DNA from: Okapia johnstoni
Lineage: Eukaryota > Chordata > Mammalia > Artiodactyla > Giraffidae
Assembly: GCA_024291935.2 (NCBI GenBank)
Contig: CM044316.1
Location: 72,680,501 to 72,744,500 of the forward strand
Direction: 5' to 3'
DNA: 64,000 bases
Part shown: piece by piece, positions 47,409 to 58,272 of the stretch
Numbering within the stretch: the first letter of the stretch is position 1
How the letters are laid out: each line of letters starts with the position of its first letter
Made by a program: the position numbers and the translations under genes
Notes under the pieces: generated by a model
The model's input: the letters and a program-made list of their open reading frames with translations, nothing else
What the model was told of the DNA's origin: nothing
The model's database searches: none

Positions 47409-48674
47409 AATATATAAAATTCTCCAAGCCGGGCTTCAGCCATACGTGAACTTTGAACTTCCAGATGTACAAGCTGGTTTTAGAAAAGACAGAGGAACCA
47501 GAGACCAAATTGCCAACATCCGCTGGATCATCGAAAAAGCAAGAGAGTTCCAGAAAAACATCTATTTCTACTTTATTGACTATGCCAAAGCCTTTGACTG
47601 TGTGGATCACAACAAACTGTGGAAAATTCGTAAAGAGATGGAAATAGCAGACCACCTGACCTGCCTCTTGAGAAACCTGTATGCAGGTCAGGAAGCAACA
47701 GTTAGAACTGGACATGGAACAACAGACTGGTTCCAAATCGGGAAAGGAGTACGTCAAGGCTGTATATTGTCACCCTGCTTGTTTAACTTCTATGCAGAGT
47801 ACATCATGAGAAACGCTGGGCTGGAAGAAACACAAGCTGGAATCAAGATTGCCGGGAGAAATATCAATAACCTCAGATATGGAGATGACACCACCTTTAT
47901 GGCAGAAAGTGAAGAAGAACTAAAAAGCCTCTTGAAAGTGAAAAAGGAGAGTGAAAAAGTTGGCTTAAAGCTCAACATTCAGAAAACTAAGATCATGGCA
48001 TCTGGTCCCATCACTTCATGGGAAATAGATGGGGAAACAGTGGAAACAGTGGCAGACTTTATTTTTTTGGGCTCCAAAATCACTGCAGATGGTCATTGCA
48101 GCCACGAAATTGAAGATGCTTACTCCTTGGAAGGAAAGTTATGACCAACCTAGACAGCTTATTAAAAAGCAGAGACATTACTTTGTCAACAAAGATCCGT
48201 CTAGTCAAGGCTATGGTTTTTCCAGTAGTCACATATGGATGTGAGAGTTGGACTGTGAAGAAAGCTGAGTGCTGAAGAATTGATGCTTTTGAACTGTGGT
48301 GTTGGAGAAGACTCTTGAGAGTCCCTTGGACTGCAAGGAGATCCAACCAGTCCATCCTAAAGGAGATCAGTCCTGGGTATTCATTGGAAGGACTGATGTT
48401 GAAGCTGAAACTCCAATACTTTGGCCACCTCATGCGAAGAGTTAACTCATTGGAAAAGACCCTGATGCTGGGAAGGATTGGGGGCGGGAGAAGAAAGGGA
48501 CGACAGAGGATGAAATGGCTGGATGGCATCACCGATTCAATGGACATGAGTTTGGGTAAACTCCAGGAGTAGGTGTTGGACAGGGAGGCCTGGCATGCTG
48601 CAATTCAGGGGCTGCAAAGAGTCAAATGTGACTGAGCAATTGAACTGAACTGAACTGAACTGAATATATAAAAT
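47409..48674 (+). mobile_element. BovB LINE with 12-bp target duplication
   Basis: The perfect duplication aatatataaaat is at 47409-47420 and 48663-48674. The insert 47421-48662 is about 1.24 kb, the longest BovB copy here, and ends with the terminal gaactgaactgaactg. It lies in the opposite orientation to the copy at 42780-43871. Confidence 0.97.
47422..48144 (+). pseudogene. BovB reverse-transcriptase fragment, YGDD variant, frameshifted
   Basis: An open frame runs from the 5' truncation point. It has no real start; the GTG at 47446 lies inside the original protein. Numbered from 47446: ELPDVQAGFRK at about 4-14, RT motif A FIDYAKAFD at 43-51, motif B GVRQGCILSP at 101-110, and the motif C box YGDD at 145-148 instead of the YADD seen in the 42.8-kb copy. 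One codon is missing after ELKSLL. Near 48112 a one-base loss shifts the frame, giving a false end at 48144. The downstream C-terminal region continues in another frame (48315-48572) and contains further stops. It is a decayed copy. Confidence 0.9.
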
Positions 48675-50689
48675 ATTGGGTATTCATTGCAGACATTAAT
48701 GAAAGCAAAGTGAAGAGATGGAGAAGAAAAAAAAAGGCTGTCAAATGTCATATATTGTTTCCTGCCATTGCTAATAGCATTTTAAACTCTAACGAAGTTT
48801 ATGATACTCTGAGTTTTTATTACAGGTCTGTAATGTGGACAAATACATTTGATATTTCTGGAAAACTTAACTTTTACTGTTGACACCCTTCCTCTGCAAG
48901 AGGTTTCTCAGAGGCAGACATATTTTTAGTGAGATAGGACAGATTAATGTTGTACCAAGAACTGAGAATAAAAGATCTAAATGTCCTCTAATGTTGCAAG
49001 GAGAAAAGAGGAAAAAAGATGAATTTGAGGGGAAAGCAACAATTGAAAAACCACCTTCATGTTTCAACATTCAGAAAGAAGTTCAAAGAAGTTATCAATT
49101 GCCTCATTCAGGATTTTATTGTGGCTATCATCATTGTTAAGCCACTAGGAATGTCATAAATGCCAAATATGATAGAACATGATGTAAGATTTGGAGAATG
49201 GGGAAATTTTTGACCTTTGAAAACCCATGTAGAGGGAAATAGTAAAAACCACTGACTGGAATATGCCATGAGGGCAAGAATGTTTATCATTCATGAATTT
49301 TTGAGCGAAAGTTTTGCTAGCTATGTCATCATGCACAAGAAACATGGCAAAGTTACAAAAGTCAGCTGTGGATCAGTTTCTAGGCAGTTTGGAAGTATTT
49401 ATAGAAGAATATAAATATAAGCAACAATCATAACCAGGAAAGACTAGTACATACCATCAATCACAACTCTTTTTCATAACAGTAAAAACTTACAGAAGAT
49501 ATATTTGCCCTTAGGTACTCATCATAAATTTGGGTTTTACATGCAGTTCAATTTGACTTGTGCAATATTTAAACATTTCAATGGCAGTCAACAGTGGCGC
49601 ACTATAACAAAGAGAAAAATGAATATGTTATTAGATTAGATATGTTATTGGTAATAGAGCTTACATTTATTCCAGGAAAAAAGAAGGAATGGAAATAGGA
49701 ATTCAGGTGAGACAAATTGTCTGATAAATTGATAAATTTAGAAAAGGGAGATGGTGGTATAAGATGGCATTCAAAGAGCAAAGCATGTATACATTAATGT
49801 ATTATGATGCACAAAACGCCTAAGATGTGAATCATATTAGCTTGGTAGACTCTGTGGCAATGATCCACTACATGTGCGTGGATGTGGTAACCTGGTAGCA
49901 TTAATGGTCGCCCATCTTCACCCTTCCCTAGGTCCCTGTACTTTGCCGTGTGACTTTGCATGTGGAGGTGAAGTATATATCCTTGCTTCTTGACTAAGAC
50001 CTTTGGCTGGTAGGATTTGAAGATATGACCAAGCAGAGACTTGAAAAGGTGTTAGCACGTTTGTGCTTGTGCTTTTGTTCTCTGCCGTCACCATGACAAC
50101 AACATGTCTGAGCTAACTGGGATGATAAGATCCATGTGGAGTTGAACTGAGTCATCAGAGTCACCCTCGCCACAGCTTTTAGATCAGCCATTAGCTAGCC
50201 AACGCCAGACATTCGAGTGAACCCTGCCTGGATCACAGAGATGCTTAGCTGCCGGCCCTAGATGTGTGAGCAATTAATGCTAATTGTTGTATGCTGCTGA
50301 GGATTTGTGATTGGTCTCCACAGGGCATCTTTGTGGCCATAGAAAAATAATTCAAAGGGCAAGATGATTATACTTGTAATATACAGGACAGCTAAGTGAT
50401 TTCTTATCGATAGGCAGAGTGGATCATATACTTTTGGTAATTTATCACTCCTAAAATTTGTTTTGAATAGTGGAAAATGATGAAGCTTTCAGATTTTTGT
50501 AAATGTCCTCCCTTCTGGGAATTAAATATTTTAAACATTCTATTCAGTGTACTACGAGTCTAATGTTAGCCATCTGGCCTTCTATTTTGAAGGATGAACT
50601 ATGATAAAAATATAAAAGACCCCATAAAATTTTCAATTTATATGTAAGACCAAAATTAAACATAACTTTTATTTGTTTCCAAAGGTTTA
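48675..50689. other. Unassigned DNA
   Basis: No gene or nameable repeat seen in 2 kb of AT-rich sequence. Confidence 0.5.
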
Positions 50690-50890
50690 CATGGTTTACA
50701 ATGGTTAACACTGTCAAGTACGTACTGTGTGCAGTGTTTTAAGAGAGGTATTAAAGCTATAATTTACTGTGAGGAAACTTAGACCCAGAAAGGTTAAGAA
50801 ACTTGTTCAGAATCACAGAGCTAGGGAGTGATTGAACTAGGACTTAATAAACCTCCAAACTCCACACTTAACCATCACACTTCACTATCC
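50690..50890 (-). repeat. MIR SINE remnant
   Basis: 'aagtacgtactgtgtgcagtg', 'gtgaggaaacttagacccagaaaggttaagaaacttg', 'tcacagagctagggagtgattgaactaggact' and 'caaactccacacttaaccatcac' follow the reverse-complement MIR order. Confidence 0.85.
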
Positions 50891-51783
50891 TAAAAAATGA
50901 GGGAACAATTAAGTGATGGATTTGACAATATACTTTTGGTTTTATTTTTATTTTTAAGACAGCATTTCACTGTAAATGTATTTTAATCATTTACAAGTGC
51001 CCAATACTTGTAACCACTTTTTTATTTAATAAAGCAAAAAGAAAGAAATGTGGAATTAGGCATTTGGCACCTGGTTCTATCACCTTTATTTTTAGATATT
51101 TTAAGACATTTTTCTACAGATTAGCCACTTTTGTTTTCATTCTATCACATATGTAACTGGGGCAATAGCATTTGATTCATTTAAAAAATTGTGCTTTATA
51201 TTTCCTATTATAAAGATCCAGAATAATTATTATTTTTGTTGTATTAATACTTGAGAGATGGTAGTGATGGCAAACTTCTTTGTCTAAGTCACATGATTCT
51301 GCAAAGTATTGATCAAACCCTGATCCACTGATGGTAACATAACCATCAGTACAGGTGTCAAGATCCTTTGTGCACAGTGTCCCCAGTCCTAGGCTGATAA
51401 TAAGCTATCCTTTGCTATTTCTGGGCAGTCAGGACTAATATCATTTAGCTTGCAGAAGAGTTATGCCTAGTCAGACAGAGTATACCACTTTTATTTAGCT
51501 ATTTTGACTAACATTAGACACATAAAATTGTGTTGGCTGCACCTTCAACTACCATGGAGGGAGGTTGTAACATCAACTATGCTTGGCTTGGGTGGATCCT
51601 GGCATTGCAGAGACCTAGAAGGAAAAGGTATAACCATCTCACCCAGTTCTTAGGCAATAGTTGGAGAAAACGAATGATACGGACCATGAATTTTTACTTT
51701 GCTTTCAAGCAAAGTTTTCCGAAATGTGTTCCTGTTATTCCTAAACAATGTAGAATGATCACATAGTAGAAAAAGCACAGGTC
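50891..51783. other. Unassigned DNA
   Basis: No supported feature. Confidence 0.5.
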
Positions 51784-51975
51784 TGAAGCAGAGGTTCTTA
51801 ACTTTCATTGTGTCTGTGGTATTCTGTTTTCACAACCCAAGCTGACTAAAAGAGTGATAGTTATAGGAAATATGAATGCTACCGAAATTTGTTGCATACA
51901 TTTAAAATGAACAGAGATGTTTAGTTAAGAATTATAACATAAAGATATAAATTGGTTTTCCTCTCCAAGTTCAAG
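51784..51975. repeat. hAT-Charlie-type DNA transposon remnant (tentative)
   Basis: It begins with 'gcagaggttcttaactttcattgtgtctg' and ends near 'cctctccaagttcaaggatctcctgaat', fitting the two sides of a Charlie-type MITE (caggggttcttaacc... / ...aagttcacggaccccctgaat). The middle is too diverged to place. Confidence 0.5.
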
Positions 51976-51984
51976 GATCTCCTG

Positions 51985-52205
51985 AATCAGAGTCATTGAA
52001 TCTAGGTTTCAGTAAGCGCTCTGCCACTTACTGACTGTGCAGACTTTGTCATTTTAACTTTCCGAGCTGAGATTTTTTAAATCTGTAGAATGAGAGCCTG
52101 AATGTATATTAATACTTTCTAGTGTTGTTTCATGATCAGATGAGACAATAAACATGGAAAAGCTTTTTAAACTATACAGTGATAAACAAATGTTAGCTAA
52201 TCTTA
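51985..52205 (+). repeat. MIR SINE
   Basis: Sense MIR order: 'gcgctctgccacttactgactgtgcagac', 'atctgtagaatgagagcctg', 'tgttgtttcatgatcagatgagacaataaac', 'caaatgttagct'. Confidence 0.8.
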
Positions 52206-52489
52206 TTTTGTCCTTTTGTACTTGCATCCTTAAAGAAATTCTGAGTTTGGTTTGGATTCGCACCAAATTCAATAAGGTTTGAAGACCATTTGTCCTCTCG
52301 TGAACTCAGATGGTTCTTCAATCTCCAATCACCTTCTATGTAAAAACAGGAAGGGAAAACAGATGAGGGAACAAGAGATGAAGGAAGCTAAATAAAGCAG
52401 AGCAAAAATTACAAATAAAGTGGAGCAGGACCCTGAGAAAGGAGACTAACTGCAGTTAGCTGTCTCCTCTCTTCATCTTTTAACTGAAG
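52206..52489. other. Unassigned DNA
   Basis: No supported feature. Confidence 0.5.
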
Positions 52490-53075
52490 TCAAATATTCA
52501 TACAGTCAAGGGTACAGAACTCACAGATTTTAGGATTATACACCTTGATGACATTTTACTTATGTACAGACCTAGGTAACTACCACCCAGAGCAAATTTA
52601 GAACATTTCCATACCCCAGATGTTTCCTTCATGCTCTTCCCAGGCAGGTCCAACCCTTACCCCTGAGATAACCACTCTCTGACTTAAACACCATAGATGA
52701 TTTTGCCTGTTTCCAAACTTCATATAATGAATCACATAGTATGTAGGCTTTTATGTGTAGCCTCTTTGTTCAATATAATGTCTGTGCTGAGTCTCCTCAG
52801 TCATGTTTGACTCTTTGCAACCCCATGAACTGTAGCCTGCCAAGCTCCTCTGTCCATGGGATTCTCCAGGCAAGAATACTGGAGTGGGTTGCCATGCCCT
52901 CCTCCAGGGAATCCTCCTGACTCAGGGACTGAACCCGCATCTCTTACTTCTCCTGCATTGGCAGGCGGGTTCTTTAACCACGAGTGCCGCCTGGGAAGCC
53001 CATAACGTCTGTGAGCTTCATCCATTTTCCTGCATGTTATCCATAGTTCATTGTTTTTATTTTTGTGTAGAGCTT
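52490..53075 (-). repeat. Old L1M LINE interrupted by Bov-tA
   Basis: Left part: 'ctaccacccagagcaaatttagaacatttcc', 'gagataaccactctctgac', 'gattttgcctgtttcc', 'cttcatataatgaatcacatagtatgtag'. Right part after the SINE: 'gtctgtgagcttcatccattttcctgcatgttatc...agttcattgttttta'. Together they follow one reverse-complement L1M order, so the two pieces are one element split by the SINE at 52787-53001. Confidence 0.85.
52775..53013 (-). mobile_element. Bov-tA SINE inserted in L1
   Basis: The duplication ataatgtctgtg (52775-52786) and ataacgtctgtg (53002-53013) has one mismatch. The reverse complement shows the head (gggcttcccaggcggcact), a box-B-like 'cgggttcagtccctgag', the BovA body and the BovB-like tail. 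Confidence 0.95.
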
Positions 53076-54315
53076 CTTTACTTTTAGCACTGGTTGCTTC
53101 TTGCTCAGAATCCTGCTAATTCAACTAATAATCTGTCTCCACTTTAAATATGCTACAAATATGATGACCAGTTGCCCTCTGAGAAGAAGTAGTTTCCAAA
53201 GACAGCTCATAATTCCCTGATCATTCCAATTCAGGAAGAAAACCCTTTTGTTTCTTGTGGGTAGCCTTTCTTTCTCTAGGTCTGGAATGCATGTAAAGGT
53301 AAATAACGTATAGTATGAAACAAAATAGTATGAACATTTCGTGGTCTTTTCTGCCACCATCTTTGAGCAATTTCCCTATAGACCAAATCAACATTGAATC
53401 AATAATGACCATTGTTAAAGGTAAAGGGGAAAAAAAAACCCTAGATCTAACATTAACAATAGAAGAGCAGAAAAGCACCTGAGAATCTAATACAAAACTC
53501 TTTGGGAACTTGTGAGTATAACTTTGGTTCCATCATATTAAAGATTGCTATGCTTATAGAAAAGCTGAGACACTGGGATCTGTTTGCAATTACCAAATCA
53601 GAATGCAATTAACTAGTCACTGGGAACAAACAATGGTGTCTTTTAAATGCCCTTTTGGAAACATAGAACTGGTAACGGGGATCAGGTTCCCAAGATTCGG
53701 ATGTTTTCACTTATGAGTCTTCCTATAAAATATAGGTCTGAGGGCCACTGTGATAGTTTGTCTTAGTAGAGAGAGAGAGAGAGAAATGGAAAACGCAAAG
53801 CAAATGGCACTTCCATCTGGGTATTGAAGCTTCTCTTAATCTCAGAACACTTCAAAGGAAACTTTCCCTCCATTCCCTGAGTTATTTTGTTCTGACCTCA
53901 CTTATAACGTATAAATACATTTCACAGTAAAGATCGGATTTTGCTGGCACATGATCTTTTTTCCTTACACATTTATTATAGGAAGTGTCTCTGATATGGC
54001 TGAGATGGGTATTTCAGGTTGAAAAAACTTTCCTGCTTATAGAAGAAAGAATATTTTCATTCAGTAACGATACAGCTGACAAGATAGAAATGTTCATTTC
54101 CCTGTTCTCTTTTGCAAAAGCATTTTTCTAGTGTACGATTTCCTAAACGTCTGTTTGATGTCTGTTAATTATTTGATGTTTCTCCCCAAATTGGTCTTTT
54201 GTCAGTTTTGAGGTCTAGATTTTAATGGAGAGCAAAGGCACTGAAATATATACATAATAGAAGCAATAATAAAAACAAAATAATGACATTTTCATGCTTC
54301 CAATGCTTGTCCACT
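53076..54315. other. Unassigned DNA
   Basis: Includes a short (GA)n tract near 53769-53783. No other supported feature. Confidence 0.5.
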
Positions 54316-54549
54316 ACAAGGGACATTGCTGTTGTTCAGTTGCTAAGTCATGCCCAACTCTCTGCAACCCCATGGACTGTAGCTCACCAGGCTTCTCTCT
54401 CTATTAGATTCTCCAGGAAAGAATACTAGAGCAGGTTGCCATTTCCTCCTCCAGGGGATCTTCCCAACCCAGGGATCAAACCTGTGTCTTTTGCTTGGCA
54501 GATGGAGTTGTTACCATTGAGCCACCTGGTAAACCCCACAAGGGACATT
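54316..54549 (-). mobile_element. Bov-tA SINE with 12-bp target duplication
   Basis: The perfect duplication acaagggacatt is at 54316-54327 and 54538-54549. The reverse complement gives head, box-B-like 'tttgatccctggg', BovA body and BovB-like tail ending (AAC)n. Full length but diverged. Confidence 0.96.
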
Positions 54550-57298
54550 AACTCAGTGAAATTAAGATCCGTTTTCTTTATAGTTCTGATACTATACTGG
54601 TAGAGGTTGAAAAGAATAGTACAATGGTTTAAAGGTGAGCAGGAGAAGCAGTGGCTGATCCATGAGTTATTACTGAGACTTAAGTTTGGTTCACTAATGG
54701 CCCCATAATAAGGATCTCAGAGAGGAACATGAGCGCTGTGAAAAATTCCTCTGAATTCAGTTGACTTCTTGCTCCATCACTCAGGAGCAGTGGATTGGTT
54801 GACTGGAAGTGCTTTATGCAAAAAAGTAGAAAAAAACCAACCCAGTTACCTTTAAAGAGTACTTCCTTCAGCAGGAAGTAGTGACTGGCTCATTCCTAGT
54901 GATTGCAGGTCTGGGGCGAGAGTACGAACGGAGTTCCTATATCATTTGTCTAAATACTTAAACATAATACATCAAGAGAAAATACTCAGATAAAATATCC
55001 TGGCCTCCTACCATAACAAATGCACCTTGATAACAAGGTGGAAAGCTAGGTTAGAACTCAAGACTCCCCAGAGTTGCCCGCTGGGATGTGGTGGTGGTAC
55101 AGGGGAAGCTGGGCCAGACTCTGCCTACCTCTCCCCACACCTGGTCCCACTTCTTTTTCAAGCCAGCTCCCCCCCAAATCTCAGGGTGTCTCATGGGTTC
55201 ACGATAGACAACCTAGCCCTCTGGTCCAAGCTCCATCCACATCCCCTGCAAGGAGTCATCCCATGACCAGCCTCCAGGCCTAGGGGTGTATATATTATCG
55301 GCTCAGGGGGCCTCCCAAGAGATCAGACCTGCAAAGAGTTTGACTCAGGTCCTTCAAAAAGCATTTGGTGCCATTTGTGGTGTGAGTTCCAGGCTCTGTG
55401 TATCTACAGCATAGTCTAGAAACAAGGAGAGGGCCCTGAGTGGGTACACTGCTCAGTCCCAAAGAAAGCCTCATCCCACCAGGCGGGGGATGATGGCAGG
55501 AGACGGAGGCAGAGCCCTTTACAGAAGTGGTCCCTCTTGCTTGGGTCTAAGTCAGTACTGAATAGCTTCTCTGGATTATGTGCTTAAGGATGTCAGACAT
55601 TCCCCAAAGTCTGACCCTTATTGGACCAGGGGTTGTGCACATATTGCAGATTCAGAAAAGAACCAGTTACCACACTTGAATGAATTATCCCCTTGTGAAA
55701 AGGTTACTATGAAATGCAAACATTAACTCACACAGTGCGGGCGGTTCCTTTCTTTCCCAGGACCACTGCAATGTGACTTTGCCCCTCAGATGGGCTGATT
55801 GTTCTACTTAATAGTAGTGCTGAAAGCCAGACCTTGGTCGGCATGGCCACTGATTGACATTTTATAAAAGATATATTAATACATGGTCCAGTAAACAGCT
55901 CTTAACCTAGATCCTGCTTCAGTCCTGCCCCATTGCCTACCCCACCCCACTTTCCTCCAAGTGCAGTTTCCTAATCACAAAGTCAAGAGAGGAGACATTC
56001 CTCTGCCAGCCAGTGCCCAGACTAATCCATCTGTGACATAAAATCTTCCAGAGCAGTGGATGCCCACACCAGGGCTCTCTCCAGGGCTAAACCAGGAACC
56101 AAGGGAGGAGGCGTCTGGGTCTTTTGATTTTTTTCCATCCCCCGACCCCTAACTAGATTATCTGAATAACCAGGCAAGCCTGCAAGATGAGACACTTTGC
56201 CGGACCACTTGCCCTGTCCTGTCAACAAATTGAGGTCATAATAAAAAGACTGTGCTTGAATAAAAGACCTAAGGAACCTAATAACCAGTTGAAATAAATC
56301 TTCTTGGATCCTGGTTTGGATAAACCACCTGTGAAAGTGTTTTAGGAACAATTGGGTCAATGTGAATGTGGACTGAGTATTGGTTGCAATGAAAATTTCT
56401 TAAAAAGGGAAAGACGAAGATTAGTGATCGGGAAAAAAATCAAGTTGGCAAAAAGATAAGTAAATAACAACATGTGCAGAACTATCTTAAGGAAAAGTGC
56501 TTAAGAATTTGTAGCAGTGATCACTGGGTGGTGGCCATGCGAAGTTTTATTTTTTCTAATTATCTATGATGTCTACATGCTTCTATAATATAAGCAGTAT
56601 TTAAAAATAATTGGAGGATGTAATATTATATTTCTCTTTGTTTAGAGAATTACTACATATCTCTCAGCCTGTCTTTCAGGCTAGCTCAGACCTGGTACAG
56701 ACCTCAGAAAAAGTTGCAATCTAAAAATCATGCGTCCCCACAGGTATTTGCAGGCCGAACCACATTAATCTTTTACCTTCATACATTTATTGAGTGCAAG
56801 TTTAATGTTCTTCCTTTAGCTTCCACCGAAATGAAATGGAAACAGCCATTTGAAGAATGATTTATAAAACTATAGTAGAAGTCATTTTCTATTATTTCAT
56901 GTGCTATCTCTTTACTAAGTACCTAGTTTATGAATTCTTTCTGGAGTTCAGTACCTGGAGAAAAAAATGCTTTTCCTTTTATAAATTCTTTTTCTGGACA
57001 AGAGAATTCTATAATCTATCAAGTTTTCCTGTTATCTTGGCTGCTGGGGGGCTCAGATGTAAATTTAGCATGTAATTGCATTAGCTGACGAATTACCTAG
57101 GAACTTGAAAGAGTCCTTTACATTTCATTATTATTTCATACAAATCTATTTTTAAAACAATTCTAATTGCCCTTTGCTGCTCATATGATCATTTTCTACA
57201 CCATTGGAAGTTCATTTTGTGAGAAGGAGGCGTATAAATAAATAATTGGACTGACCTACAGATCTCTGTAGAGCCTGGAGGCAATTTAACAAGTAGCA
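54550..57298. other. Unassigned DNA, 2.7 kb
   Basis: A moderately GC-rich part around 55030-55320 and a 112-residue minus-strand frame at 56022-56360 have no recognised homology. No nameable repeat was found. Confidence 0.5.
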
Positions 57299-57534
57299 GA
57301 TAGTGTTTTGGACTTCCCTCGTTTTCAGTGGCAAAGAGTCTGCCTGCCAATGCAGGAGACAGGGGTTCTATCTCTGGATTGGGGAGATCCCCTGGAGGAG
57401 GAAATGGCAACCCACTTCAGTATTCTTGCTGAAAAATCCCATGGACAGAGGAGCCTGGCAGGCTACAGTCCATGAGGTCATGAAGAGTCAGATACAACTG
57501 AGCAACTGGACATGCATGCATTCCGATAGTGTTT
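57299..57534 (+). mobile_element. Bov-tA SINE with 10-bp target duplication
   Basis: gatagtgttt is at 57299-57308 and 57525-57534. Head 'gacttccctcgttttcagtggcaaagagtctgcctgccaatgcag', box B region altered ('gggttctatctctgg'), BovA body, tail 'acaactgagcaactgga'. Confidence 0.95.
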
Positions 57535-57709
57535 ATGGTGTCTGCCCAGCTTGATACCCACCTCACTTTCTCTGAGTTGTGAGGCCCATGGGGGTGGACT
57601 TTCCCCACCCTAACTGCAATTGTATAACTGGATTAGATGGACACACAACCAGATTCAAGGGCAAGAGTCTCTATTCTGGGCATTTGGAGTTGATAAAGTG
57701 ATTTTCTCT

Positions 57710-57710
<1 letters not shown>

Positions 57711-57741
<31 letters not shown>
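57711..57741. repeat. 31-bp poly-T homopolymer
   Basis: Thirty-one consecutive T. It lies about 20 bp left of the nested SINE complex but outside its target duplication, so it is not that element's tail. It may be the reversed poly-A tail of an element I cannot identify to its right. Confidence 0.95.
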
Positions 57742-57744
<3 letters not shown>

Positions 57745-57759
57745 TACTTATGGTGGTGT

Positions 57760-58272
57760 GAGGCATACATAAAGTTTAAAAAAAAAAGTGAAAGTGTTAG
57801 TCTCTCAATTGTGTCTGACTCTTTTGAGACCCCATGGATTGTAACCTGCCAGTTCCTTTGTCCACAGGATTTCCCAGGCAAGAATACCGGAGTCGGTTGT
57901 CATTCCCTTCTCCAGGGGATCTTCCTGACACATGGATCAAACCCAGGTCTCCTGCATTGCAGGCAGATTCTTTACCATCTGAGCCACCTGCTGCCAAGTC
58001 GCTTAAGTCGCATCCGACTCCGTGCGACCCCATAGACGGCAGCCCACCAGGCTCTGCCATCCCCGGGATTCTCCAGGCAAGAACACTGGAGTGGGTTGCC
58101 ATTTCCTTCTCCAATGCATGAAAGTGAAAAGTGAAAGTGAAGTCACTCAGTCGTGTCTGACTCTTCGAGACCCCATGGACTGCAGCCCACCAGGCCCCTC
58201 CGCCCCTGGGATTTTCCAGGGAAGAATACTGGAGTGGGTTGCCATTGCCTTCTGAGCCACCAGGGAGGCATA
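57760..58272 (-). mobile_element. Bov-tA SINE split by a nested Bov-A2
   Basis: The outer flanks gaggcata at 57760-57767 and 58265-58272 look like the target duplication. The reverse complement of 57788-57988 is BovB-like tail, BovA body and tRNA head. The last bases of the head reappear at 58251-58264 after the inner SINE. Confidence 0.88.
57978..58261 (-). mobile_element. Bov-A2 SINE dimer nested in Bov-tA
   Basis: The perfect 11-bp duplication tctgagccacc at 57978-57988 and 58251-58261 lies within the tRNA head of the older Bov-tA. The insert has the CTGCTG tail side, two body units and the 'agtgaaaagtgaaagtgaag' linker near 58121. This proves that Bov-A2 inserted after Bov-tA at this locus. 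Confidence 0.97.
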
